Shown: one piece after another, positions 7,117 to 15,618 of the stretch
Layout of the letters: each line of letters starts with the position of its first letter
Position numbering within the stretch: the stretch's first letter is position 1
Virus record (IMG/VR): IMGVR_UViG_3300009194_000020
Coordinates: 1 to 43,393 of that record
Source of the DNA: a virus
Length of the DNA: 43,393 nt
Direction: 5' to 3' (one strand)
Notes under the pieces: model-generated
Seen by the model: only the letters and a program-made list of their open reading frames with translations
What the model was told of the DNA's origin: nothing
Databases searched by the model: none
Translations under genes and position numbers: made by a program

Positions 7117-8813
7117 TCCAGTTGCACGAGATTGCCTACAAGAACTTCCAGTCTGTAGGCAACCACCCAATGAAGATTCAGCTTGATCGATCATTGTCCA
7201 CCGTCATTGGTGGACAGAATGGGTCTGGCAAAACAACACTCAACTACGCTCTCACATACAACCTGTTCGGGAAGATGCTAAGCGGGCTCAAGATTAGTGG
7301 TGCTATCAACACCACCAACAAGAAGGGGATGTATACCCATACTCGCTTTACCAAACATGGGAACACGTACGAAGTGATCCGTGGCGAGAAGCCCAAAAAG
7401 TTTGAGGTGTACAAAAACGGCGAGATGCTTGACCAGCGAGCGAATGCTCGGGACATGCAAAAGATGCTCGAGTTGATCATTGGGATGGACTTCAAGCTGT
7501 GGTGCCAGATTGTTGTCCTGAACAAAGAGCGGTTTGTTCCGTTCATGGATATGGGGGCCGCTGATCGTCGGAAGGTTGTAGAGGACATACTTGATATTTC
7601 GATCTTCAGTGACATGAACGATGAGCTCAAATCGCAGCTCAAAGAAGCCAAGGATACCGAAAGTGATCTGGATCACGAAGTTCAGTTACTCCGACGAGAC
7701 GTAGAGGGCAAGAAAGCACTCGTAACCCAAATCAAACAACAGCTCGAAGAAGCACAGGACGAAACGGCTGAAGAGATCAAATCCCACACCGACGAGATCG
7801 AACTGCTGGAGCAACAGATCGACTCCCTTCTCAGCGAAATCGAGGACCTTGATGAGCAGCGGATGAACAAGCTGCGAAAGGATCTAAAGGAATATGATTC
7901 GATCGCTGTCGATTTCAGTGCCCAACGGAAGCGAATCAAACAAGACCTTGAATTCTTCAAGGATAACGACTCGTGTCCCACTTGCGAACAGCTAATCGAT
8001 GAGTCGTTACGGGAGCAGAAATCAGAGGCAACCAAATATCGACTGAAGGAGATTGATGACGCCGTTGAAGAGATGATGCAATACGTGGCAGCAGCCAGCG
8101 AGGAGTTTGAAAAGCTCGACAAGGTTGCCACTCGGCGCGAATACATTAAACATCAAGTCGAACAGCTTCGATACAAGATTCAAACCCACACCCAGGAAAT
8201 CAAACGGATCGAGACACGCTCAAAAACACGTTCTGAGAAGAGTTCGCTCGAGAAAGCTATCAGTGATCAGCACGATGTAGAAAACGCGTTAGAAACGAAA
8301 ATAGAGCGTCTACGAGAGGTGATGATAGATCGTGAAGTGCTTGAAGATATGAAGCATATTCTCGGTGACCAAGGGATCAAAGCTCAAATTGTTAGTGAGT
8401 ACATCTCACTGATCAACAAGAAAATCAACGAATACCTGATCAGCATGGAGTTCTACATCGGGATGACTCTCGACGAAAACTTCAACGAGTCATTCTCAGC
8501 AATGCACAAAGAGTCGTTCGTTCTCGACAACCTGTCGACAGGGCAGCGAGCTCGTGTCAATCTAGCAATCTGGCTCGCATTGTTGGAAGTTGCAGCCATC
8601 AAAAACAGCGTTGTAACCAACGTTCTGTTCCTCGATGAAGTATTAGAGAATCTTGACGCGGAGGGGGTTCAAGCATTCATGCGACTTGCAAACGACAAGC
8701 TGAAAGACAAGAACCTGTTTGTGGTAACACAGCGGTTTGACGAGTTCCAGGATTATTTCCAGTCTGCGATCCGCTTCAAACTCAATAGCGGGTTCACAGA
8801 AATCGTTAACTAA
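7113..8813 (+). CDS. 46: gp46 Rad50/SbcC-like ATPase subunit
   Basis: SMC-type ATPase partner of gp47. It has Walker A GQNGSGKTT (34-42) and a long coiled coil with a zinc-hook CPTC (288-291). The ABC signature LSTGQRARVN starts at residue 474, and the Walker B region NVLFLDEVLENLD holds LDE at 507-509. Length 566 aa against about 560 aa in T4. ATG overlaps the gene 47 stop. Confidence 0.95.
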   Translation: MIQLHEIAYKNFQSVGNHPMKIQLDRSLSTVIGGQNGSGKTTLNYALTYNLFGKMLSGLKISGAINTTNKKGMYTHTRFTKHGNTYEVIRGEKPKKFEVYKNGEMLDQRANARDMQKMLELIIGMDFKLWCQIVVLNKERFVPFMDMGAADRRKVVEDILDISIFSDMNDELKSQLKEAKDTESDLDHEVQLLRRDVEGKKALVTQIKQQLEEAQDETAEEIKSHTDEIELLEQQIDSLLSEIEDLDEQRMNKLRKDLKEYDSIAVDFSAQRKRIKQDLEFFKDNDSCPTCEQLIDESLREQKSEATKYRLKEIDDAVEEMMQYVAAASEEFEKLDKVATRREYIKHQVEQLRYKIQTHTQEIKRIETRSKTRSEKSSLEKAISDQHDVENALETKIERLREVMIDREVLEDMKHILGDQGIKAQIVSEYISLINKKINEYLISMEFYIGMTLDENFNESFSAMHKESFVLDNLSTGQRARVNLAIWLALLEVAAIKNSVVTNVLFLDEVLENLDAEGVQAFMRLANDKLKDKNLFVVTQRFDEFQDYFQSAIRFKLNSGFTEIVN

Positions 8814-8832
8814 TAGAGGGAGCAATAGCGCA

Positions 8833-9102
8833 ATGATGGCCGTTATCGTTGGAGTTGCTACAATCATAGGGTATCTGATCATAGGTCGCATCATTGCGAC
8901 CGTTGTGGTGGACTACCTAGAAATTAGATCAGCAACCAAAGAGGATGTAACCATCGGATGGGGATTCTATGCGATGCTAGGAATCACAACCGCATTCTCA
9001 TTGACGGTGTTGAAAGGTATCGATTGGATCACGCACGCTGTCTGCAACAAGCTGATTCATCTTCGTCCGTCCAAAAAGCATAGTGACAACAAAGAGGGGT
9101 AA
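8833..9102 (+). CDS. Small membrane protein, 89 aa
   Basis: GAGGGAG precedes tandem ATGs at 8833 and 8836. Residues 1-27 (VIVGVATIIGYLIIGRIIAT) and about 43-62 (WGFYAMLGITTAFSLTVLKG) are hydrophobic and probably span the membrane; the tail is basic and polar. First of three consecutive tiny membrane proteins downstream of gene 46. No family recognised. Confidence 0.7.
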   Translation: MMAVIVGVATIIGYLIIGRIIATVVVDYLEIRSATKEDVTIGWGFYAMLGITTAFSLTVLKGIDWITHAVCNKLIHLRPSKKHSDNKEG

Positions 9103-9107
9103 TTGAT

Positions 9108-9326
9108 ATGTGGGTTCTGTATATGTTGGTGTATATCGTAGTTGGTATGGTTCTGGGGTACTACGCCAGCAAATCATACACGGGTGATGTAACGTTATGG
9201 GAGCGAACCTGTTACGCCGTTCTGTGGTTGCCTATCATCAGTATGGCTCTGATCAAAGCCATCGTTGATGAAGTATGTGATCGAGTCGATCGTCGTATGC
9301 GGAACAGTGAAAAGAGGAAGAAATAA
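9108..9326 (+). CDS. Small membrane protein, 72 aa
   Basis: Two predicted membrane segments (VLYMLVYIVVGMVLGYY and TCYAVLWLPIISMALIKAIV) are followed by a basic cytoplasmic tail RVDRRMRNSEKRKK. It starts 6 nt after the previous gene and ends with an ATG overlap into the next, so the three genes are probably co-translated. Resembles its neighbour in layout, perhaps an old duplication. Function unknown. Confidence 0.7.
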   Translation: MWVLYMLVYIVVGMVLGYYASKSYTGDVTLWERTCYAVLWLPIISMALIKAIVDEVCDRVDRRMRNSEKRKK

Positions 9327-9562
9327 TGTGGACGGTTGTTGGATGGATCATCGGCTGGTTAGTAGTCGGTAGTGTCACAACACAGTTGGCCACGCAACTT
9401 GATCCCCGTATGCGTCAATTCACCACGTTGGTGATTCTTGCATGGCCACTTGCTTGGTTATGTGGAGTGTGTCGGCTGGCTATGATTATGACAGCACTAA
9501 TCAGCAGGGCTGTCGTGTACGTGTTCCGTTCTCTACTGGGAGCTATCAATTCTCATGATTGA
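9326..9562 (+). CDS. Small membrane protein, 78 aa
   Basis: The ATG overlaps the previous stop (TAATG). Two hydrophobic segments (VVGWIIGWLVVGSVTTQLAT and LVILAWPLAWLCGVCRLAMI) and a third weaker one suggest an inner-membrane protein. Its last 8 nt overlap the zinc-ribbon gene. Not recognised. Confidence 0.7.
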   Translation: MWTVVGWIIGWLVVGSVTTQLATQLDPRMRQFTTLVILAWPLAWLCGVCRLAMIMTALISRAVVYVFRSLLGAINSHD

Positions 9563-9740
9563 CAACAGTAATGGTTACGTGCCTCCTGGATTGATTCAGG
9601 TCGGTGTATGTTCGAAGTGTGGTGGTAAGGTGTGCGTGTACTCTATCTGGTGCTCGGTAGTATCAGATGTACCCAAATGCATCAATTGCGGCGCAACAAA
9701 ACGGCAAGACGTCCAATTCCCTGTAATCGATATGGATTAA
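9555..9740 (+). CDS. Zinc-ribbon protein, 61 aa
   Basis: Two Cys pairs (CSKCGG near residue 19 and CINCGA near 46) form a probable zinc ribbon that fills most of the protein. It overlaps the upstream membrane-protein gene by 8 nt. Such small ribbons in phages often bind nucleic acid or RNA polymerase; nothing here shows which. Confidence 0.7.
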   Translation: MIDNSNGYVPPGLIQVGVCSKCGGKVCVYSIWCSVVSDVPKCINCGATKRQDVQFPVIDMD

Positions 9741-9763
9741 AGGATGATGAGAGGTGATGCGTG

Positions 9764-10327
9764 ATGGCTAGATTATCTGATGAGCAACAAGCGAACCTAA
9801 AGTATAATGGGATCAAAGACGACTGGTGGATCTGCCACTGGGCTCGAATCAGATTCAACATTCTCAACAACGCAGAACGGAATAAAGAGACCTCGAAGGA
9901 AGTATACGACCTGTTCACCAACAAAAGAGTGATCAGTAAAATTCGGGGTCGCCATCACACGACCATTCAGTTTGCTGATGGGACGTATATGAGGTTCTGG
10001 TCATCTAACCGGTTCTACGCATACGGGGACGAGCTGTTCATTTGGTATCCAGATGGGTCGAAATCCAGCGAAACGGATTTGCTCCCGACTTACCGAGTGC
10101 GATCAATGATGCATCAGGTCGATCGTCGTCCGGACTTCGACTACAGAGCAGATAAGAAGAAGCCTATGCAAATGTGGATCTGCAGTGAGTGCTACAGCCA
10201 GATTGAACGAAGCGAGCATCAGTTCCTGACTTGTTCAGGATGTGGAGCGATGGCACCTTACCCTGTTGTAAGCGGCGTCACAGAGAAATCCCAAATTATC
10301 ATGAGTATGAATAAGGTGGCACGATAA
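9764..10327 (+). CDS. Hypothetical protein with C-terminal zinc ribbon, 187 aa
   Basis: The ATG at 9764 follows GAGAGGTG. The N-terminal two thirds include HHTTIQFADGTYMRFWSSNR, a beta-hairpin-rich segment. The C-terminal part has CSECYSQIE and CSGCGAMAPY, a four-Cys zinc ribbon. It ends one base before the RNA ligase gene and may be co-expressed with it. Not recognised as a known family. Confidence 0.7.
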   Translation: MARLSDEQQANLKYNGIKDDWWICHWARIRFNILNNAERNKETSKEVYDLFTNKRVISKIRGRHHTTIQFADGTYMRFWSSNRFYAYGDELFIWYPDGSKSSETDLLPTYRVRSMMHQVDRRPDFDYRADKKKPMQMWICSECYSQIERSEHQFLTCSGCGAMAPYPVVSGVTEKSQIIMSMNKVAR

Positions 10328-10328
10328 G

Positions 10329-11552
10329 ATGGATAATATGTATAAGCAGGCACTGGAAGAAACTCAAAAGGGTTGGCTCTCTCGCAAAACCGATGCGAAA
10401 GGTCACGAAATCTTCTGCTACACGAAGCCGTGCTTTTTCAACCAGCACTGGAATCACATCACGAAAAGCCATCGCGGAGCTCTATACTACCAAGGCAAGC
10501 CTGTCAACCGCCCGTTCACCAAAATCTTTAACGTGGGTGAAGTTCCCGAGACGTCTCATGAGGCCGTCAGCATGCTACTTGAGACCGAAGAGTATGAAAT
10601 CTTCGATAAGGTCAACGGTCACTTGTTCATTCTCTCTACGTTCGTTGACGATGATGGTGAGCAACACGTGGTGATGTCGACTAAAGGGTCGCTACCTAAT
10701 CCCGACAACGATTTGCTGAACGCTGACATCGAGCTGTTCTATGAGAAGTACGCGGAAGCATTCGATCGAATGCTCGATGCTGAAGTGTTTCGAAACATGA
10801 CTGTGATGTTTGAGGTGCTTGCAGATTACGACCAGCACACACTATACAACAGCCAGATCGAGCGGTATAGTCCCGATGGGTCCAATGTGATGGTGATGCT
10901 CGATGCGTATATGTGGCTCGATGAGCACTTGGAGCGTGGAGTAGAGAAGGGGTGGTATCCAGTCGACTATGGCACGCTGCGGATGATGTCAGAGTTTGCA
11001 TCAGTGCCTCTAGCAAACCGTTACAGCCGTTTCCTGATCGAACAGAACCCTAACTGGCATGAAGAGATGATGAGTGATCAGGGAATCGAGGGATACGTGA
11101 TCCATTTTCCGATGATCGACTTCCGCTGCAAAGTCAAGACCCGTGAGTACTGGGCTCTCCGCTTCAAGAAGGATCTTCAGCCTCAGAACATTATCCACAA
11201 GTATCGCAGTGGAGGTGCTGACCGTATTCGGCTCAAACTGCCTGAGGAGGTATCAGATCAGATTCTGGACGCTATCAAACACCATCTGTTTAAATGGTGG
11301 ACCGATGTTCATGTTGATGTGGGTGCTATTCCCGCAGAAGCATACGGTTGGGACCGGAAGAGCATATACATGAGCGATCGGTTGACTTCCCAGCAACGTC
11401 ACTACCTGTTCTCGGTGATGAACGATAAAGTCCACACGCGCGACAGCTTAGTAGATAAGATCGGTGTTGCGGAGCGTGAGAAATTCAGCGACTATATGCT
11501 AGACAATGATATTCTCGATGCTGAGCTGCAAGGCATTATAGACGCTTTGTAG
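10329..11552 (+). CDS. rnlA: T4 Rnl1-type RNA ligase
   Basis: ATP-dependent RNA ligase that seals 3'-OH/5'-phosphate ends; T4 Rnl1 repairs host tRNA cut by anticodon nucleases. The nucleotidyltransferase motif I is DKVNGHLF, with probable adenylated Lys94. Downstream motifs are MFEVLADYD (IIIa region), GIEGYVIHF (motif IV) and KVKTREYWAL (motif V). The 407 aa length exceeds T4 Rnl1 (374 aa). Followed at once by a kinase and a phosphatase gene, so the three form an end-healing and sealing set. Confidence 0.88.
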   Translation: MDNMYKQALEETQKGWLSRKTDAKGHEIFCYTKPCFFNQHWNHITKSHRGALYYQGKPVNRPFTKIFNVGEVPETSHEAVSMLLETEEYEIFDKVNGHLFILSTFVDDDGEQHVVMSTKGSLPNPDNDLLNADIELFYEKYAEAFDRMLDAEVFRNMTVMFEVLADYDQHTLYNSQIERYSPDGSNVMVMLDAYMWLDEHLERGVEKGWYPVDYGTLRMMSEFASVPLANRYSRFLIEQNPNWHEEMMSDQGIEGYVIHFPMIDFRCKVKTREYWALRFKKDLQPQNIIHKYRSGGADRIRLKLPEEVSDQILDAIKHHLFKWWTDVHVDVGAIPAEAYGWDRKSIYMSDRLTSQQRHYLFSVMNDKVHTRDSLVDKIGVAEREKFSDYMLDNDILDAELQGIIDAL

Positions 11553-11580
11553 CTCAATAACGTACAAGGGGCAACACGAT

Positions 11581-12087
11581 ATGTTGTTTTTCATGCGATC
11601 GCCAAGTTGTGGCGGTAAAGACACTTTCATCCGGAAGCATTTCATGAAAGAGGGAGGTCAGGTGATCTCATCTGATGCCTTTCGTGAACTGCTGACTGGC
11701 GACATCAACAACCAGCAGATGAATGAGCGTGTATTCTCGTTGATGGCAGAGGTGCTCGACTTCCGTCTTGCTAATCGAGTGAGTTGGACAGTGGTCAATG
11801 CCACCAACCTTCGGATGCGGGATTGCTCCCGCTTCGTTGATATTGCCAAGAAGCACCATACTCCGTTCATGTTTATTTGCATTGCTCCCCCTAGTCGTGA
11901 GATCCTCCATGAGAGGGCCATCTCGCGGCAGAAGCAGACCGGTATGATCTATGTGCCAGAAGTGATCGACAAGCACTACGACCGGTATGAGTCTGCAGCT
12001 CGTCCGTTCATTGAAGAGGCTACGTACAATGCGAACTGTAAGCTGATCGAAGTGAATCAAAGTTACGAGGTGATCCGTGAGATTTAA
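11581..12087 (+). CDS. P-loop polynucleotide kinase-like protein
   Basis: A 168-aa single-domain kinase of the AAA_33/polynucleotide-kinase type. It has an N-terminal P-loop SPSCGGKDTF (Lys14), then SSDAFRELLTGD as the acceptor-binding region, NATNLRMRDCSRF, and a lid-like arginine segment HERAISRQKQTG. It has no HAD phosphatase domain, unlike T4 Pnk. The next gene, a calcineurin-type phosphatase overlapping by 11 nt, probably supplies 3'-end healing as in bacterial Pnkp. RNA as substrate is inferred from the ligase next door. Confidence 0.8.
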   Translation: MLFFMRSPSCGGKDTFIRKHFMKEGGQVISSDAFRELLTGDINNQQMNERVFSLMAEVLDFRLANRVSWTVVNATNLRMRDCSRFVDIAKKHHTPFMFICIAPPSREILHERAISRQKQTGMIYVPEVIDKHYDRYESAARPFIEEATYNANCKLIEVNQSYEVIREI

Positions 12088-12805
12088 TCCAATGGCGGCG
12101 GTTGATGACCGCCACTACTTTGAAGTACCGGATCAATCAACAGCATGGGCAATTGGTGATGTGCACGGATGCGCAAGTCAGTTTCGGCAGCTTGTGCAGC
12201 AAATCCGAGACGTGGATCCTACCGCGATGATCTTCCAGCTTGGAGACTTGATTGATCGAGGTCCTGACCTGCTTGATGTGATCGATGTCGTTGAGCAGTA
12301 TGGAGTAATCAACCTGCTTGGCAACCACGAGCTGAACTTTCTGCTTGAGCTTGATGGGTACAAAACGTGCCGATCAAAGGTTCGTCGAGTAACACACGAC
12401 ACCTTTCAGCAACTGTCAGATGATGAGCGAGAACGGGTTGAGTCTACCCTGAGACGATCATTGAATTACGCTCAGGTAGGGACGGCACAACGTTCTGCTA
12501 CACTGTCACACGCACCAATCCGTCGGCAGTTTGATGTCTCTATGGATGGCGGCAACGGGTGGGTGTTCTGCTCCGGCAACAAACCGCACGAGGGATATAA
12601 TAGCGTACTGGGACAACGTGTGATTGATGTTCACGGTCATCAGCATTGGAACTATCGATCAATTGGCGACCAAATTGCTGACGGTAAGAATGCGTTCAAC
12701 ATTGACGGTGGCTGTGTATACGGTCAAGAGTTGATCGGTCTCTGCCTAACTGATCTCAGCTATATCACTATCAAATGCCCTGTTGATTATACCGATAATC
12801 AATGA
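12077..12805 (+). CDS. Calcineurin-like metallophosphatase
   Basis: A 242-aa metallophosphoesterase with all the usual motifs: GDVHG (27-31), GDLIDRG (56-62), GNHE (82-85), a histidine in SHAPI and the C-terminal VHGHQHWN. It resembles lambda phosphatase, diadenosine tetraphosphatase and the phosphatase module of bacterial Pnkp. It overlaps the kinase gene and follows an RNA ligase. A role as 2',3'-cyclic phosphate or 3'-phosphatase in RNA repair is therefore likely, though protein phosphatase activity is possible. Confidence 0.82.
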   Translation: MRFNPMAAVDDRHYFEVPDQSTAWAIGDVHGCASQFRQLVQQIRDVDPTAMIFQLGDLIDRGPDLLDVIDVVEQYGVINLLGNHELNFLLELDGYKTCRSKVRRVTHDTFQQLSDDERERVESTLRRSLNYAQVGTAQRSATLSHAPIRRQFDVSMDGGNGWVFCSGNKPHEGYNSVLGQRVIDVHGHQHWNYRSIGDQIADGKNAFNIDGGCVYGQELIGLCLTDLSYITIKCPVDYTDNQ

Positions 12806-12853
12806 GATGATAACGATCCGTGAGTGATCACTAACCACAACATGAGAGGAACC

Positions 12854-13570
12854 ATGGCGAATACCAATGATGTAGTGCTTTCGAAAGAGACCCTTGAAGC
12901 CATCAAGAAAGTCTTCAATGTCAACCAAGCTCTGCTGATTCAGCCGAACGAAAAAGCACTTCGGTGCCGAGCCGAAAATGCTCGGATGGCGGTCAACGTG
13001 CCGATCGTTGAGGAGTTTCCGTGCCAAGTCGCGCTGTATGATGTGCGGGAGTTCTTCAACGTTGTTAAGATCATCAACGAGCCGATCCTCAATTTCGATG
13101 ATCAGGGTGTGATCAAGATTCGATCTCAGGACGGAACCCAGGTGCTGAAGTACACTACCGGTAAACCGGCTCTGATTCAGTCCTATTTCGAGAACGATCC
13201 GAAGATGGGTGATCCTGACGTGGTGGCAAAGATCACAGCAGATCAGTTTAAATCAGCACAGAGTGCTGCTGGTGTAATGGATCTCAAGTATCTCGGCTTC
13301 GAGTGCGATGGCGACAAACTCTCTCTTGTAGCATTCAACCGCAACAATGGGAGCGATAACACCACCAACCACTACTCGATTGAGATCGGGGAACACGATA
13401 CTGCGTTGCTGATGTACTTCGCGTTGAGTACCGGCGACATCCGAGCTCTCAACGATGAAGGGGACCTGGAGTTCCACATCACATCATCGAAGAAGTGTCG
13501 CGTTGAGTGCCAGTCAGGCAAAACGTTCTGGCTTGCAATGGAGTCGAAATCCACGTACGGTACACGTTAA
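12854..13570 (+). CDS. 45: gp45-like sliding clamp
   Basis: DNA polymerase processivity clamp, also the mobile activator of late transcription with gp55. The 238-aa product starts MANTNDVVLSKETLEAIKKV after a GAGAGGA ribosome site; an upstream in-frame start at 12824 lacks one. It has gp45-type features: EFFNVVKIINEPILNFDDQG, MDLKYLGFECDGDKLSLVAF and a two-fold repeated alpha/beta layout. T4 gp45 is 228 aa. The order 45-(38-aa ORF)-44-62-regA matches T4. Confidence 0.92.
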   Translation: MANTNDVVLSKETLEAIKKVFNVNQALLIQPNEKALRCRAENARMAVNVPIVEEFPCQVALYDVREFFNVVKIINEPILNFDDQGVIKIRSQDGTQVLKYTTGKPALIQSYFENDPKMGDPDVVAKITADQFKSAQSAAGVMDLKYLGFECDGDKLSLVAFNRNNGSDNTTNHYSIEIGEHDTALLMYFALSTGDIRALNDEGDLEFHITSSKKCRVECQSGKTFWLAMESKSTYGTR

Positions 13571-13600
13571 TAGTCATAAGTGCGCAGGAGTCATCAGACA

Positions 13601-13717
13601 ATGAGAAAAATTCGAGCTCTTCTGTATACGGTGTTATTCAAGGTCTTTAATTGGGAAGTGTCTTGGAAAACATCCTATGAATTTGCCAAATGTCGGTATG
13701 GAGTGAAGTCTAAGTGA
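13601..13717 (+). CDS. Small basic protein between 45 and 44, 38 aa
   Basis: The frame starts MRKIRALLYTVLFKVFNWEV and ends YGVKSK, with GGAG 12 nt upstream. Its TGA overlaps the GTG start of gene 44 in GTGA, so translation is likely coupled. It has an amphipathic, basic N-terminus. Not recognised. Confidence 0.5.
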   Translation: MRKIRALLYTVLFKVFNWEVSWKTSYEFAKCRYGVKSK

Positions 13718-14670
13718 GTGATGATATCCATAAGCTGTGGGCGGAGATGTACCGCCCCTCAACTATCGCTGAGTGTATTCTGAAATCATCGATCCGTACC
13801 GATCTGATGCAGTCGGTCAATGACCGGTACATCCAAAACTCCCTATTCTTTGGACCGCCAGGGACTGGCAAGACGACTGCCGCAAAGGCCCTATGCCGTG
13901 AGCTTGGGGTTGAATGGATGGTGATCAATGCATCCGAGGAGCGTGGGATTGACGTACTCCGCGATAAGGTGTACACGTTTGCATCAACAGCAGGGTTGAT
14001 GTCAGATGGGCAGAAATGCGTAATCCTTGATGAAGCAGACTATCTGACTCAGCACACCCAAGCCGCGTTCCGTAACTCTCTCGAGCAGTTCGAAGGTCAT
14101 TGCAGCTTCATCTTCACTGCAAACTTCCCGAACAAGATCATTGAACCTCTCCAGTCTCGTCTTGCATCGCTTGATTTCGGCATTGATCCGAAAGAAGCGG
14201 ACATGATGCAAGCGGGGGTGTTCACACGCGTGTGTGATATCCTTGAGAAGGAAGGGGTTGAGTATGATGAATCTGTTGTGGCAGCAGCCGTACAGATGAC
14301 GTTCCCTGATATCCGTAGCCTGCTCGTACGGATGCAACAAGCAGCTCGATCGAATGGCAACAAGGTTGATGCTGGGCTGCTGATGAGTCTCGAGAACGCT
14401 ACCTTCAAGGGGCTGGCCATTGCGCTTCGCGAGAAGAAGATGAAGAAGGTGCTGCAATGGTGTGCTGATAATTCCCTCAAGGATACGTCTGCGATCTATC
14501 AAGAAATCTACGAGAATATTGTTGATGGGGGATTTGTCGAGAAGACGTCTATTCCTGACGCAATCAGTATCATTGGTGATGCACAACGGTACGATTCGAT
14601 TGTTCCCAGCAAGGAGCTCCACTTAGCACAAATGTGCGTCGAGTTGATGACTACAGTGGAGTTCAACTGA
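13714..14670 (+). CDS. 44: gp44-like clamp loader ATPase subunit
   Basis: AAA+ ATPase that, with gp62, loads the gp45 clamp. It has Walker A GPPGTGKTT (47-55), Walker B DEAD box (106-109), and the sensor/arginine-finger region EPLQSRLASLDF. The length, 318 aa, equals T4 gp44 (319) within one residue. It starts with GTG overlapping the previous stop, and its stop overlaps the gene 62 ATG (TGATG). Confidence 0.95.
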   Translation: MSDDIHKLWAEMYRPSTIAECILKSSIRTDLMQSVNDRYIQNSLFFGPPGTGKTTAAKALCRELGVEWMVINASEERGIDVLRDKVYTFASTAGLMSDGQKCVILDEADYLTQHTQAAFRNSLEQFEGHCSFIFTANFPNKIIEPLQSRLASLDFGIDPKEADMMQAGVFTRVCDILEKEGVEYDESVVAAAVQMTFPDIRSLLVRMQQAARSNGNKVDAGLLMSLENATFKGLAIALREKKMKKVLQWCADNSLKDTSAIYQEIYENIVDGGFVEKTSIPDAISIIGDAQRYDSIVPSKELHLAQMCVELMTTVEFN

Positions 14671-15089
14671 TGGCAAGGTCATCCTCTGGTGAGACCAAGA
14701 AGGTTAAACTTTTTGACTTTCTTGGTGACATAAGCTATGGTAAACAGTACCTACTCAAACCAGATACTGAGAGCGAGTATGTGCCGTTTATGATCAACCG
14801 AGGGCTGGCGCAACACCTCGACACGATTCTACTAGCAGGGGAGATGAACAAGATGCCACATCTCTCAAAACGAATGCATCACGATTTTCTGTTCTACTCA
14901 GTCGATCCACGAAAGCGGTACGGTAAATGGGTGAAGGCTGATACAACGAACGAAGAAGAGATTGCGGCCGTACAAAAGATGTTTGGTTGCAATAGGGAAA
15001 TCGCGCTTCAGTATCTGACCGTGCTCTCGAAAGATGAGGTAGAGCGGATGAAGGAACACTTTAACGATGGCGGGGTTAGCAAACAATGA
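14670..15089 (+). CDS. 62: gp62-like clamp loader small subunit
   Basis: Non-ATPase subunit of the gp44/62 clamp loader. The 139-aa product keeps the most conserved family segment, DPRKRYGKWVKAD (T4: RGKRYGKWAKL), and the position between 44 and regA. It is shorter than T4 gp62 (187 aa). ATG at 14670 overlaps the gene 44 stop, and its own stop overlaps the regA ATG (ATGA). Confidence 0.88.
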   Translation: MARSSSGETKKVKLFDFLGDISYGKQYLLKPDTESEYVPFMINRGLAQHLDTILLAGEMNKMPHLSKRMHHDFLFYSVDPRKRYGKWVKADTTNEEEIAAVQKMFGCNREIALQYLTVLSKDEVERMKEHFNDGGVSKQ

Positions 15090-15508
15090 AGTATGATCCT
15101 TACACCGACCGATTTGCGGTCGTATCTAACATGATCGAGGTGGACCTGGGAGACGACCCCAAGGCTGGGTTCCACAAAGTGAAGGAAACGCTGCAACGGA
15201 TGGGGTTGCCTTCCGAACGCAACAAAGAGTTGTACCAGACGGCTCACATTCTCCATAAGCAGGGACAGTACTATATCTGTCATTTTAAGGAGCTGTTTGC
15301 GCTGGATGGACAGTCCGTTGAACTGTCTGAAGGAGATATTGCTCGCCGGAACCTGATCGTCAAGTATCTGTCGGACTGGGGGCTGCTAACTCCAATCTCG
15401 GCTCATTGGCGAGTCCCGATGGGAAGTCCCAAGACCCTGAAAGTGCTAAAGCATAACGAGCGCGATAAGTGGAATCTGGTCCAGAAGTACACAATCGGCG
15501 CAGTCTAG
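15086..15508 (+). CDS. regA: RegA-like translational repressor
   Basis: RegA binds translation initiation regions of many early phage mRNAs and blocks ribosome loading. The 140-aa product matches T4 RegA along its length: HKVKETLQRMGLP, LYQTAHILHKQGQYYICHFK, LSDWGLLTP and the C-terminus WNLVQKYTIG (T4: WKLVPKYTIG). It has a short N-terminal extension. It is the last gene of the 45-44-62-regA operon and is followed by a strong terminator. Confidence 0.93.
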   Translation: MKYDPYTDRFAVVSNMIEVDLGDDPKAGFHKVKETLQRMGLPSERNKELYQTAHILHKQGQYYICHFKELFALDGQSVELSEGDIARRNLIVKYLSDWGLLTPISAHWRVPMGSPKTLKVLKHNERDKWNLVQKYTIGAV

Positions 15509-15530
15509 CACAATAACATCCATGTACCCA

Positions 15531-15564
15531 AAAGGCGGTCGGGCATTGATCCGACTGCCTTTTT
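15531..15564 (+). terminator. Rho-independent terminator after regA
   Basis: The stem GGCGGTCGG/CCGACTGCC, with one G-U pair, encloses an 8-nt loop and is followed by TTTTT. It closes the replication operon directly before the late promoter at 15566. Confidence 0.88.
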
Positions 15565-15565
15565 G

Positions 15566-15573
15566 TATAAATA
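15566..15573 (+). promoter_or_regulatory. T4-type late promoter TATAAATA
   Basis: An exact TATAAATA, the T4 late consensus recognised by gp55, lies 45 nt upstream of the ADP-ribosyltransferase gene and just after the regA terminator. gp55 and gp45 are encoded in this window. Confidence 0.8.
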
Positions 15574-15618
15574 GAGGCAACTTTCGATGTCACATAGACT
15601 CCTCAAGGACACAACAGA

